DNA of 64,000 bases from Nocardia cyriacigeorgica GUH-2 (lineage in GTDB: Bacteria > Actinomycetota > Actinomycetes > Mycobacteriales > Mycobacteriaceae): positions 5,642,001 through 5,706,000 of the forward strand of contig NC_016887.1 of the NCBI RefSeq assembly GCF_000284035.1, in the 5' to 3' direction. This document shows, piece after piece, positions 42,809 to 52,369 of the stretch. The notes beneath the pieces are model-generated. The model was not told where the DNA came from. It saw nothing but the letters and a program-made list of their open reading frames with translations, and did not search any database. The position numbers were made by a program, and so were the translations under genes. The stretch's first letter is position 1. Each line of letters opens with the position of its first letter.

Positions 42809-43035
42809 CGCGGGCGCCCTGTGCCCGCAGCGAATCGACCCCGTGGAGTCGCTGACCAGCGCGTGCCATCGTGCGCGTTGACGATCAACGCGCGCCGCTC
42901 GAGCCGCGCTATAGCCCACCGGGTGCGGCACCTGGTCAGCCTGGCTTGTCTCGCGATCTGATCGGCGGTCAGCATCGCACCTGGCACGAGCACATCCAGT
43001 ACCGCGAGTTCGGCCCGCCTCGGTCCGAAACACAT
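42805..43035 (-). CDS. Small winged-helix DNA-binding protein
   Basis: This 76-residue protein reads as one winged helix: AELAVLDVLVPGAMLTADQIARQARLTRCRTRWAIARLERRALIV, then a wing with GTRWSATPRGR. GGAGG lies 6 bases before the ATG at 43035, a strong ribosome binding site. It heads a three-gene overlapping operon with a membrane protein and an unknown protein. It may regulate its own operon or the divergent XRE gene. It is not a full MarR protein, because the dimerisation helices are absent. Confidence 0.65.
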   Translation of the reverse strand: MCFGPRRAELAVLDVLVPGAMLTADQIARQARLTRCRTRWAIARLERRALIVNAHDGTRWSATPRGRFAAGTGRPR

Positions 43036-43266
43036 TGGTCCTCCAATTGTTGGCATTGGCACGATGAGCGAATCCCTGCGCTGCCGCTTCGGACACAGCG
43101 TTCTTTCAGGTTTCACGCCGCGAAACAGGTGGGGCGAGTGGTACTGGAGGTGGCATCACTACGTCGGCGACCGTGCAGCGGGCAGGCAGGAGCGCCAGTG
43201 GCACAGCAGGTGGCATTCAGCCCGGAGGTGATGCGCAGAAGGCGGTAGTGGTGGCAGGCTGGAGAG

Positions 43267-44409
43267 ATGTCAGCGGACACGGCGCGGCTGATCAAACAGC
43301 TACGTGCTGCCAAGGGGTGGAGTCAGGGCAGACTCGCGGGTGAGTTGTCGAGGTCGTCCGGTTACAACATGACTCGCGAATATATTTCGCGGCACTGGGA
43401 GTCGGGCAGGACGGAGCCGTCGGCGTTCTGGCTGCGCCATCTAGCCGCGGTGCTCGATTGCCCGCTAGAGCTATTGGAGACCGACGTGAACCGTCGCGAA
43501 TTCATGTCCCATCTCGCTGCAACGTCGATCGCACCAGTTGTCGCGTCAGATTTACTGGCGCAGGGCTTTTCCACGCGCTTGCACTCGAGTGGCCCCAGCG
43601 TGGACGAGTGGGAGGGCATGTTGGCGCGGTACGGTTCGGACTATATGAGCCAGGGTGCGGCGCAGATTCAACAGCGATTGGCGGCCGACCTCGTTGTCTT
43701 GCAGCAACAGTTGGATTCGCCACGAATGTGGGCTGTGGCGGCGCGCCTGATGACGCTGTTCGCCAAGACCTATCCGGGAAGCGATGGGCGCAAGGCGATC
43801 TCGTGGTATCGCATGGCGGCCGAGGCCGCCGACCGATCCGGCGATAGCGATACCCGGGTCTGGGTACGTGGTCGCGCGGCGATCGCGCTCGGATATGAAG
43901 GAGCGGCGCTCCCTGTCGCGCACACGTTCGCAGATCAGGCGCTGGCCATCTCCGATGACCACAGTCTGGGAAGATTGAACGCCCTCTGGGGCAAAGCGCA
44001 CGCTTCGGCGATACAAGGCGACAGGGCGACCGCACGCAGCCTGATCGACACCGGCCGGCGAGAGTTCGACGTTTCGTATTCGGAAGAGCAAACTTCGGAC
44101 TATGCCGTGCCGTGGTGGCGGGTGAACGTCTTCCTGTCTCTGCTGGCGGCCCGCCTCGGCGACGAGAAGATCGCCCTCGCTGCGCAGGACGACGCGAGCG
44201 CAGCGCTGCCACCGGAACTTCCACGTTTTTCGACCCACCTGGATATGCATCGCGGTTTGATGCTGGTCCGCGCAGGCGACCGAATTCAGGGCGTACGCGT
44301 CGCCCGCGCCGCCCTGGACGCCCTGCCACCAGAGAAACACTCGCTCACTCTGCGCATGCTCATGGATGAGATCAGTGGGCCGGACCGCATGGACACCACG
44401 ATGACGTGA
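43267..44409 (+). CDS. XRE regulator with TPR-like C-terminal region
   Basis: Residues 8-75 form an XRE helix-turn-helix (LIKQLRAAKGWSQGRLAGELSR, then ISRHWESGRTEPSAFWLRHLAAVLD). A linker with NRREFMSHLAATSIAP, typical of Streptomyces/Nocardia regulators with tetratricopeptide-like repeats, leads into about 270 residues of helical repeats (AISWYRMAAEAADRSGD, AHTFADQALAISDD). Such proteins sense peptides or small ligands. It is divergent from the winged-helix operon and is followed by a DUF4288 gene. Together they look like one accessory cassette. Confidence 0.8.
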   Translation: MSADTARLIKQLRAAKGWSQGRLAGELSRSSGYNMTREYISRHWESGRTEPSAFWLRHLAAVLDCPLELLETDVNRREFMSHLAATSIAPVVASDLLAQGFSTRLHSSGPSVDEWEGMLARYGSDYMSQGAAQIQQRLAADLVVLQQQLDSPRMWAVAARLMTLFAKTYPGSDGRKAISWYRMAAEAADRSGDSDTRVWVRGRAAIALGYEGAALPVAHTFADQALAISDDHSLGRLNALWGKAHASAIQGDRATARSLIDTGRREFDVSYSEEQTSDYAVPWWRVNVFLSLLAARLGDEKIALAAQDDASAALPPELPRFSTHLDMHRGLMLVRAGDRIQGVRVARAALDALPPEKHSLTLRMLMDEISGPDRMDTTMT

Positions 44410-44480
44410 AATGCTCGCGGTGGGTTCGAAGCTCACCGTTCCGTTGTTCGAACCGCCCTACCCGAGAACGGATTCGAAAC

Positions 44481-44825
44481 ATGCCCGATTCGCCGACGGC
44501 CGAGCGCAGACCCTACGTCGCCTTGATCGTCTACGAGATGGGCAGAGTCGGCGGCCGTGGCGTCTACTATCGCGAAGACTTCGTCCTCGTCTGGGCCGAC
44601 GATCTCGTCCAGGCCCGAGAACTCGCCGACCAGCACGTGCGCAACGAGGTGTACGAGTCCGAAGACGGAAGCTACGTCAGGCTCTACGCGGTGATCGACG
44701 TCAACGAGGTCACCGAGCCGTTGGATTCAGCCCCCACCACGGACCTTTATTCACGGCACTTCGCGAGCATCGACGACTACAGATCGTTCGAGATGTTCCT
44801 CGGAGGGAAGGATCCCCTGGCATAA
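44481..44825 (+). CDS. DUF4288-like protein
   Basis: This 114-residue protein has a beta-rich pattern similar to DUF4288: YVALIVYEMGRVGG, then EDFVLVWADDLVQARELADQHV and YVRLYAVIDVNEVTEPLD. The ATG at 44481 lies 72 bases after the XRE gene and has no strong Shine-Dalgarno. DUF4288 proteins are often encoded beside immunity or toxin genes, but no toxin is seen here. The function is unknown. Confidence 0.6.
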   Translation: MPDSPTAERRPYVALIVYEMGRVGGRGVYYREDFVLVWADDLVQARELADQHVRNEVYESEDGSYVRLYAVIDVNEVTEPLDSAPTTDLYSRHFASIDDYRSFEMFLGGKDPLA

Positions 44826-44859
44826 CGGCCTCCTCACCTCATCGCCACGCCCGAGTTTG

Positions 44860-45327
44860 TCATGCATCGCTGCTACCCGGGCGTGGAAGGTCCTCCGCAT
44901 CCTCGGTGGTAAACGGGCCACGCAGTCGCTGCGCCAGTTCAGGATCGGAGTAGACCTCGGCCGTCGACTGCCATTCGCGCAGCGCGCGGGAGAACGGGAG
45001 CAGCAGGCCGGTCTCGGCCCCTGCGAGTAGGTGATCCAATAGCTCTCGAACGCATTGGGGGCGAGCGGGTTCCGGTAGCCACACCAGCCAGGGCAGTTCT
45101 TCGGCGAATACTTCCTCGGCCAGTGAGCGGTTCGCCTTGGCGACGATGGCCAGGGATCGTGCGGCCAGGCCCAGACCCTTGACCAAGGCCTCGAAGCGCT
45201 CGGAGCGCATGAGCACCAGGTTCTCCGCGTCGCGGCGTTCCAGGATCACGTCGGCGTCGTCCAGCGCGGGGAACACGCTGGTCTGCTTGTTGATCAAGGT
45301 GGAGAACGGGAAGGTGCGGGTAGCCAT
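44860..45327 (-). CDS. Phd/YefM-like antitoxin-type protein without a partner toxin
   Basis: This 155-residue protein has an N-terminal half that resembles the Phd/YefM antitoxin fold: a PFSTLINKQTSVFPALDDADVILERRDAENLVLMRSERFEAL pattern of strand, helix and recognition strand. A helical C-terminal region is rich in Glu and Leu. No RelE, Doc or PIN-type toxin gene lies on either side. A short repeat, AACTA-N6-TAGTT at 45354-45369, lies just upstream of the start and could be its autoregulatory site. The neighbour upstream on the same strand is groEL, separated by a strong terminator. Confidence 0.55.
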   Translation of the reverse strand: MATRTFPFSTLINKQTSVFPALDDADVILERRDAENLVLMRSERFEALVKGLGLAARSLAIVAKANRSLAEEVFAEELPWLVWLPEPARPQCVRELLDHLLAGAETGLLLPFSRALREWQSTAEVYSDPELAQRLRGPFTTEDAEDLPRPGSSDA

Positions 45328-45387
45328 GCACCCATGCTACGGCACTACTTCGAAACTAGTTCAGTAGTTATCCGGATGCCGACAAGG

Positions 45388-45425
45388 CCGAAGGCCGGCC
45401 CACCTGACGGTGGGCCGGCCTTCGG
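45388..45425 (-). terminator. Terminator of groEL
   Basis: A perfect 17-bp stem with a 4-base loop (GTCA on the transcript) lies 28 bases past the groEL stop. The core arm is GAAGGCCGGCCCACC on the plus strand. It is the strongest hairpin in the window. Confidence 0.9.
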
Positions 45426-45453
45426 GTCGAAAAGGGTTGCCGGGTGGCAGGAC

Positions 45454-47079
<1,626 letters not shown>

Positions 47080-47217
47080 TGCGGTGAGATCCTCCAAGTA
47101 ATGAGGCTGACACACAGGATGACCGCATTGTCGGGCCACCCTATTTACGCTGGCCAGGCTCGGTGCCCGCGACGGACGACCAGGGGTGTCTTGGATACCC
47201 GATCTCACCGTCCCGAC

Positions 47218-47244
47218 CTGGCACTCACGGGTAGAGAGTGCCAA
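47218..47244. promoter_or_regulatory. CIRCE element, proximal
   Basis: CTGGCACTC-N9-GAGTGCCAA matches the HrcA-binding CIRCE consensus TTAGCACTC-N9-GAGTGCTAA with compensating changes. It lies about 140 bases upstream of groEL. Confidence 0.9.
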
Positions 47245-47251
47245 GCCCTTT

Positions 47252-47278
47252 TTAGCACTCGCCGGTGACGAGTGCAAG
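47252..47278. promoter_or_regulatory. CIRCE element, distal
   Basis: TTAGCACTC-N9-GAGTGCAAG matches the CIRCE consensus with two changes in the last arm. It is centred 34 bases from the proximal copy, about three helical turns away, so two HrcA dimers can sit on one DNA face. Confidence 0.9.
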
Positions 47279-47290
47279 GTCGGCCCCGCG

Positions 47291-47590
47291 CTATCCCTGC
47301 AACCGGTCGGTGACGCGCAGCGCCAGCGCGAGGAACGCATCGGCGCGCCGCTCCTCCGGCGAGCGCGGCTCACCCTCCTCGACGGTGACCAGTTCGGCGT
47401 CGTTGATCAACAGCTCGGCTTCCACCCGCATGATGGCCCGGATGAACGGCGGCGCCACCTCGGGCGGCAGGTCGCCGTTGACGATGTAGCTGCCGTCGTC
47501 GAGGGATTCGGTGGACACATACGACAGCGCGCGCAACAGATCGTCGCGCCGTTCCCCCGCGATCAGGTCGGAGTTCTCGTCATCCGCCAT
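47291..47590 (-). CDS. Conserved hypothetical protein upstream of groEL
   Basis: This 99-residue acidic protein has a helical pattern (RRDDLLRALSYVSTESLDDGSYIVNGDLPPEVAPPFIRAIMRVEAELL). No membrane segment, metal motif or known domain is seen. It ends 13 bases before the distal CIRCE element on the same strand, so its transcript could run into groEL. Composition and codon use match its neighbours, which supports it being a real gene. The function is unknown. Confidence 0.6.
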   Translation of the reverse strand: MADDENSDLIAGERRDDLLRALSYVSTESLDDGSYIVNGDLPPEVAPPFIRAIMRVEAELLINDAELVTVEEGEPRSPEERRADAFLALALRVTDRLQG

Positions 47591-47700
47591 TGCTATAGGT
47601 TACCGGCAGTACTGGCGGCGGGGCGGCCGCACAGGCACCTGCCGCCCCGCCGCGACCTTCCGGCAACCATCCGGTGATGCCCGCGGCCGCCGTGCCGGGT

Positions 47701-48420
47701 TCAGGATTTGTCGCCGATGATGCCCGCGAGCAGCTCGACCAGATGCTCCTCGGCGACGGCCTTGTCGATGCCGAGGCCCGACAGCACGCCGCTGCCGTTC
47801 TCCTGCTCGAGCAGGGCGAGCAGGATGTGCTCGGTGCCGATGTAGTTGTGACCGAGCCGCAGCGCCTCCCGGAAGGTCAGTTCCAGCACCTTCTTGGCCT
47901 CCGGGTCGAACGGCACCAGCGCGGGCACCTCGTCGCCGCCGGGCGGCAGTGCCGCGGTGGCGGCCGCGCTGACCGACTCGATGGTGGCGCCCTGGGTGAG
48001 CAATTCCTTGGCGGCCAGCCCGTCGGGTTCGGACAGCAGCGCGAGCACCAGGTGCACCGGCGCGATCTGCGCGTTGCCCGCGCCACGTGCCGCCTCCTGG
48101 GCCGCCATGACCACGTTCTTGGCGCGCGGGGTGTAGCGGGCGAAGCCCTGGTTGGGGTCCATGGCGGCGGCGTCGCCGGGTGTCTTGGGCACGAACCGCT
48201 TCTGCGCGGCCTGCTTGCTGACGCCCATGCTGGCGCCGATATCGGTCCAGGAGGCGCCGGAGCGGCGGGCCTGGTCGACGAAGTGGCCGATCAGGTGATC
48301 GGCCAGTTCGCCGAGGTGCCCGGCGGCGACCATGGCGTCGGCCAGTTGGTCGAGGACGTTGTCGGGGCGGGCCTTTTTGATGCCTTCGATGAGGTCGTCG
48401 AGCTTGAGCGAGGAAGTCAT
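47701..48420 (-). CDS. HTH plus Clp N-terminal domain protein
   Basis: This 239-residue protein joins a helix-turn-helix (about residues 45-76, GASWTDIGASMGVSKQAAQKRF) to two Clp_N repeats (about 95-160 and 170-236, with KNVVMAAQEAARGAGNAQIAPVHLVLALL and LGHNYIGTEHILLALL). Clp_N domains recruit substrates or adaptors to ClpC/ClpB unfoldases, but there is no AAA domain here. It may therefore be a regulator that senses unfolded or tagged proteins, or a decoy adaptor. Two identical palindromes lie directly before its start, which suggests autoregulation. It lies close to groEL, in keeping with a proteostasis role. Confidence 0.82.
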   Translation of the reverse strand: MTSSLKLDDLIEGIKKARPDNVLDQLADAMVAAGHLGELADHLIGHFVDQARRSGASWTDIGASMGVSKQAAQKRFVPKTPGDAAAMDPNQGFARYTPRAKNVVMAAQEAARGAGNAQIAPVHLVLALLSEPDGLAAKELLTQGATIESVSAAATAALPPGGDEVPALVPFDPEAKKVLELTFREALRLGHNYIGTEHILLALLEQENGSGVLSGLGIDKAVAEEHLVELLAGIIGDKS

Positions 48421-48421
48421 G

Positions 48422-48440
48422 CGTCAACCATAGGTTGACG
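48422..48440. promoter_or_regulatory. Operator copy 1 upstream of the Clp_N/HTH gene
   Basis: CGTCAACC-ATA-GGTTGACG is a perfect palindrome with a 3-base centre, 2 bases before the start codon. Binding here would block initiation. Confidence 0.75.
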
Positions 48441-48449
48441 AACCATCGT

Positions 48450-48468
48450 CGTCAACCGTTGGTTGACG
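48450..48468. promoter_or_regulatory. Operator copy 2 upstream of the Clp_N/HTH gene
   Basis: CGTCAACC-GTT-GGTTGACG has the same arms as copy 1, with centres 28 bases apart. The duplicated site supports cooperative binding of a dimeric HTH protein, most simply the product of this gene. Confidence 0.75.
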
Positions 48469-48473
48469 TTTGA

Positions 48474-49562
48474 CTATTTCGCTCCCGCACCGGCGGCGGC
48501 GAACCGCACGATCGCCTCCTTGACCCGGGCCGCCGTACGCCCGGTCAGCACCATCCGGCCGGGTGCGTCGTCGGCGTGCACGAACTGGATGACGCCATCG
48601 CGGCGGCCGAGGCTCAGGCACTGGAGGTGGTATCGGAAGTTCAGCTCGCCCGGTTCGCGGCCGCGCAGACGTGCGGTGACGGCGTCGGCGGCATAGGAGC
48701 CGGTGGGCAGCGCGGTCGCGCAGGCCATCCGCAGTTCGCGGCCGCCGGGCCCGGCGACGACGGCGCTGTCGCCGGCCGCGTAGATGTTCGGATGCGAGAC
48801 CGAACGCAGCGTGGCGTCGGTGCGGACGCGGCCGTGCGCGTCCACCGCGAGACCGGCGCGAGCGGCCAGCTGCGGAACGCCGAACCCCGTGGTCCACACG
48901 GTCGCCCGGGATTCCAGCGACGTGCCGTCGGCCAGCCGCACGGCGTCCGCACTCACCTCGATGACCTTCTCGCCGGCATGCACCCGCACGCCCAGCCCGT
49001 CGAGAACCCGCTGGATATGGGCCTGCGCCCGCGGGGACAGCCAGGCGCCCGGCTCCTCCGTGCCGACCAGTTCCACCCGGGTACCGGGGCGGGATTCGGC
49101 GAGTTCGGCCGCCACCTCGATGCCGGTGGCGCCGGCGCCGACCACCACGATCGGCCCATCGGCGGGGATGCGGGCGGCCGATTCAGGCGTGGCCACCGAG
49201 TAGGCGTGTCCGGCAACACCCGGCACTCCGCAGTCGTCGTCGGCGCTGCCCAGCGTGTAGATCAGGGTGTCGTAGCCGAGCGGTTCACGATTGTCGAACC
49301 GCAGCAGCGAACGCTCGGCGTCGAGTTCGGTCACCCGGCCGTGCACGAATCCGACGCCCTGGGGTTCCAGCAGTGCACGCAGGTCCCAGGCGCGGGTCTG
49401 CTGCCCGGCGAAGCGCTGATGCAGCCGCACCCGTTCGACGAATTCCGTACGCGCGTCGACCACAGTGACGTCGGCGCCACGCGCTTTCCGCGCCAACCGG
49501 CGCGCGGCGGCCAGGCCCGCGTATCCGGCGCCGAGGACGACGATCCGATGCTGTCCGGTCAT
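48474..49562 (-). CDS. FAD-dependent NAD(P)H oxidoreductase, NDH-2-like
   Basis: This 362-residue two-dinucleotide-fold flavoprotein has an FAD site IVVLGAGYAGLAAAR at the N terminus, an NAD(P) site IVVVGAGATGIEVAAELAE near residue 145, and the second FAD contact NIYAAGDSA. It resembles type II NADH dehydrogenase and AIFM2-like enzymes but lacks a clear C-terminal membrane helix. TGGAGGAG lies before the ATG at 49562. The sigma factor gene upstream on the same strand is of the ECF41 type, which is typically paired with an oxidoreductase of this kind, so this is its likely target. Confidence 0.82.
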   Translation of the reverse strand: MTGQHRIVVLGAGYAGLAAARRLARKARGADVTVVDARTEFVERVRLHQRFAGQQTRAWDLRALLEPQGVGFVHGRVTELDAERSLLRFDNREPLGYDTLIYTLGSADDDCGVPGVAGHAYSVATPESAARIPADGPIVVVGAGATGIEVAAELAESRPGTRVELVGTEEPGAWLSPRAQAHIQRVLDGLGVRVHAGEKVIEVSADAVRLADGTSLESRATVWTTGFGVPQLAARAGLAVDAHGRVRTDATLRSVSHPNIYAAGDSAVVAGPGGRELRMACATALPTGSYAADAVTARLRGREPGELNFRYHLQCLSLGRRDGVIQFVHADDAPGRMVLTGRTAARVKEAIVRFAAAGAGAK

Positions 49563-49703
49563 GGTGGGCTCCTCCAGGAGTGGGGACGGTGATACCACTC
49601 AGACCGGATGGCCCGCCGATCCCTGACAGGGCGGCACTGTGACCCTGACCACACACCATCGAGGCCCAGCCCGTGACTGGTTCAAGCGGCCCGATCTCGC
49701 AGC

Positions 49704-50585
49704 TCAGGCCGCTACCCGCCCGAAGTACGCGAGCTTCTCGGGCGCGACCACCAACCGCAAGGCCGTCACCACAGTGCCGTCGGAATCGGCCGTACACACC
49801 GCCATCGGCGCACCGCCTGCCCAGGCGCACACCGCGGGCAGCCCGTTGACCTCGGTGAGTTCGATGGTGACCTCGGGCCCCACCCAGCTGAACAGCTTGG
49901 TCAGGTAGAGCGCCACCTTCGACACGCCCACCACCGGACGGCGCGCCACACCGACCATGCCTGCCCCGTCGGCGACCGAGACCACGTCGGCGGCGAGCAT
50001 CTGCTCCAACGCGGCCACGTCACCCTCACGGGCGGCGGCGAAGAACCGTTCCATCAGCGCCCGCGCGTGATCGGCCGGAATATCGAAGCGCGCCTTACCG
50101 TCTCGCACCCGACGACCGGCGCGGTGGAAGACCTGCTGGGAATTGGCCTCGGAAAGCTCCAGCATCGTGGCGATCTCGCGATGCGTGTAGCCGAATGCCT
50201 CGCGCAGCACGAACACCGCGCGCTCGACCGGTGAGAGCCGCTCCAGCGCGGTGAGCAGCGCCATCGACACCAGCTCGCGCTCCTGCGCCGACTCCAGCGG
50301 ACCGAGTTCGCCGGCTCCGGTCGGCACCGGCTCGGGTAGCCACGGGCCGACGTAGCTCTCCCGGCGCGCCCGCGCCGAATCCAGCCAGGTGCGGCACAGA
50401 TTCACCACCACGGTGGTCAACCAGGCCTGCGCCGAACGGATTTCGGTGCGCTCGGCGGCTTCCCAGCGCAGATAGGTTTCCTGCACGGCGTCCTCGGCTT
50501 CGGCGGCCGATCCGAGCATCCGGTAGGCGAGCGAGAACAACCGTGAACGCTCGGCTTCGAAATCAGCCAGACCCTGTGCGTCCAC
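49704..50585 (-). CDS. sigJ: ECF41/SigJ-like sigma factor with SnoaL-like C domain
   Basis: This 293-residue protein has sigma region 2 (SLAYRMLGSAAEAEDAVQETYLRW), region 4 (SPVERAVFVLREAFGYTHREIATMLELS) and a C-terminal SnoaL-like domain of about 120 residues. That domain regulates ECF41 sigma factors in place of an anti-sigma factor. The family segments DGKARF and DGGGKV-like residues are partly present. M. tuberculosis SigJ has the same architecture and acts in peroxide resistance. The FAD oxidoreductase gene downstream is the usual partner. Translation starts at GTG. Confidence 0.88.
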   Translation of the reverse strand: MDAQGLADFEAERSRLFSLAYRMLGSAAEAEDAVQETYLRWEAAERTEIRSAQAWLTTVVVNLCRTWLDSARARRESYVGPWLPEPVPTGAGELGPLESAQERELVSMALLTALERLSPVERAVFVLREAFGYTHREIATMLELSEANSQQVFHRAGRRVRDGKARFDIPADHARALMERFFAAAREGDVAALEQMLAADVVSVADGAGMVGVARRPVVGVSKVALYLTKLFSWVGPEVTIELTEVNGLPAVCAWAGGAPMAVCTADSDGTVVTALRLVVAPEKLAYFGRVAA

Positions 50586-50630
50586 TCCGCTACCTCCCGC
50601 GCCGTCTGCGGCGACGATACCCGGGCAGGT

Positions 50631-51557
50631 TCAGGCGCCGGCGCCGTCCTGCTCGCGCACATCCTGTTCGCGCTTACCGCCCGGACGACGCAGCCGCAGC
50701 CGCGACGACCCGCGCATCGCCGGACGGCGAATGGCAGGCCGCCGGATCGCCGGGCGCCGCCGCGCCGCCCGTCGCTGGGCGCGCCGCTCGGCCGGCTTGT
50801 GTTCCCAGGTCTCCGGCCGGGCCGCGACCCAGCGCTGGGAGTACCAGGCGAACGGGATATGGCCGAGGTACAGCACGATCAGCACCAGCAGCAGCACGAT
50901 CGGGTAGGTGACCAGCGCGGCGGCGGCCGCGGCCACCAGGACCAGCAGTCCGGCTGCGGCCTGCGGCGCGACAGAGACCGACTTCATGGCCAGCGTCGGG
51001 ATGGTGCTCACGGCCAGCAGCGCGGCGAACACGACCCAGGCGGAGACGGTGCCGAAACCGACCCACCAGCCGTCACCGAATTGCACGTACAGCGCGATCG
51101 GGGCCAGCGCGATGAGCGCGGCGGCGGGCGCCGGGACACCGACGAAGTACTCGCGCGCCCAATCCGGGCGGGTGTCGTCGTCCATCAGGGTGTTGAACCG
51201 CGCCAGCCGCAGCACGATGCTCACCGCGAACAGCAATGCGATGATCCAGCCGGTGCTGTTGTCGCTGAGCAGGCCGATGTAGATCACCAGGGCGGGGGCC
51301 ACACCGAAAGAGATGGCATCCGACAGCGAGTCCAGCTCGGCGCCGATCTTGGTGGTGGCAGCCAGCATCCGGGCCAGGCGCCCGTCGAGGGTGTCGAGGA
51401 CCGCCGCCGCGCCGATCATGGCCAGCGAAACCCCGAATTCACCGTCGAGGGCGAATTTCACCGCGGACAGTCCGGAGCACAGCGCCATGATGGTGACCAT
51501 GCTCGGCAGCAGCCGGATCGACCGGCGCCGCCGACCGGCAGTGCCCTGCTCCATCAT
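50631..51557 (-). CDS. pssA: CDP-diacylglycerol-serine O-phosphatidyltransferase
   Basis: This enzyme makes phosphatidylserine from CDP-diacylglycerol and L-serine in the membrane, the precursor of phosphatidylethanolamine. The 308-residue protein has the CDP-alcohol phosphotransferase motif D-G-x2-A-R-x8-G-x3-D-x3-D, seen in LDGRLARM through AELDSLSD, and about eight membrane helices. The last 50 residues form a highly basic Arg/Ala tail unlike the family core. The start overlaps the psd stop by 4 bases, so the two steps of the pathway are translationally coupled, in the order found in mycobacteria. Confidence 0.93.
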   Translation of the reverse strand: MMEQGTAGRRRRSIRLLPSMVTIMALCSGLSAVKFALDGEFGVSLAMIGAAAVLDTLDGRLARMLAATTKIGAELDSLSDAISFGVAPALVIYIGLLSDNSTGWIIALLFAVSIVLRLARFNTLMDDDTRPDWAREYFVGVPAPAAALIALAPIALYVQFGDGWWVGFGTVSAWVVFAALLAVSTIPTLAMKSVSVAPQAAAGLLVLVAAAAAALVTYPIVLLLVLIVLYLGHIPFAWYSQRWVAARPETWEHKPAERRAQRRAARRRPAIRRPAIRRPAMRGSSRLRLRRPGGKREQDVREQDGAGA

Positions 51558-52279
51558 GACCCGGTGGTCGGCAATACGGCCAGCACGGTCTCGGCACCGA
51601 TGGTGCGCTGACCGACCTCGACGAGCAGTTCGGTGCCCGCCGGGAAGTAGGTGTCGACCCGGGAGCCGAAGCGGATCAGGCCGTAGGTGTCGCCGATGGT
51701 GAGCACATCACCGGGCTTGGCATCGCAGACGATGCGGCGGGCCAGCAGGCCGGCGATCTGCACGACCACGATCTGCGCGCCGGCCGGGGTGTCGATGACC
51801 ATGCTGTTGCGCTCGTTGACCGAGCTGGCCTCGGGCAGGTCGGCCGAGCGGAACTGCCCGGCCTGATGCTGCACGGTGCGCACCGTCCCGGAGACGGGCA
51901 CCCGCTGCACATGCACGTCGAGCACCGACAAGAAGATGCTCACCCGCGGCAGCGGCTGATCGCCCAGGCCGAGTTCGGCGGGCGGCACCGCGGTGTCGAC
52001 CAGCGCGATCTCGCCGTCGGCGGGCGCGACGACAACGCCTGCCCGGTTCGGCGGCACCCGGTGCGGATGCCGGAAGAAGGTCGCGCAGGCCGCGGCAGCC
52101 GCCAGCCCGCCACGGCGCACCCAGCGACGTTTGCCGCCGAGCACCGCGACGGCCAGCGGCGCCGCGACGAACGGCAGGCCGGCCGGGTGCAGCGGCGGGA
52201 TCGCGTTGCGCACCAGGTCGGCGACGTGGCCGAGGCCGGTGCGTTCGGGCGTGCCGGGCGGGGTGGGACGGCGTGCCAC
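51554..52279 (-). CDS. psd: Phosphatidylserine decarboxylase proenzyme
   Basis: This enzyme converts phosphatidylserine to phosphatidylethanolamine. The 241-residue proenzyme should self-cleave at the RFGSRVD site, turning Ser206 into the pyruvoyl cofactor and leaving a short alpha chain. It has a membrane-associating N-terminal segment (about 25-65) and the family motifs FRHPHRVPP, PADGEI and FLSVLDVHVQRVP. The short length is typical of the actinobacterial class. The GTG at 52279 follows AGAGGA; a longer frame reaches 52336. It is coupled to pssA downstream. Confidence 0.93.
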   Translation of the reverse strand: MARRPTPPGTPERTGLGHVADLVRNAIPPLHPAGLPFVAAPLAVAVLGGKRRWVRRGGLAAAAACATFFRHPHRVPPNRAGVVVAPADGEIALVDTAVPPAELGLGDQPLPRVSIFLSVLDVHVQRVPVSGTVRTVQHQAGQFRSADLPEASSVNERNSMVIDTPAGAQIVVVQIAGLLARRIVCDAKPGDVLTIGDTYGLIRFGSRVDTYFPAGTELLVEVGQRTIGAETVLAVLPTTGS

Positions 52280-52369
52280 AGGTTCCTCTTTCGTGCTCGG
52301 TGCAAGACGAACGCGCCGTTCGGCGCAAGCGTTCACACCTTACGGGAACCGCGCCCGTGGCACTCGGTG

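Noticed and set aside
44406..44480. Start of the DUF4288 gene at 44406
   Set aside because: The frame is open there, but the start would overlap the XRE stop and the extra residues have no support. ATG 44481 fits the domain better.
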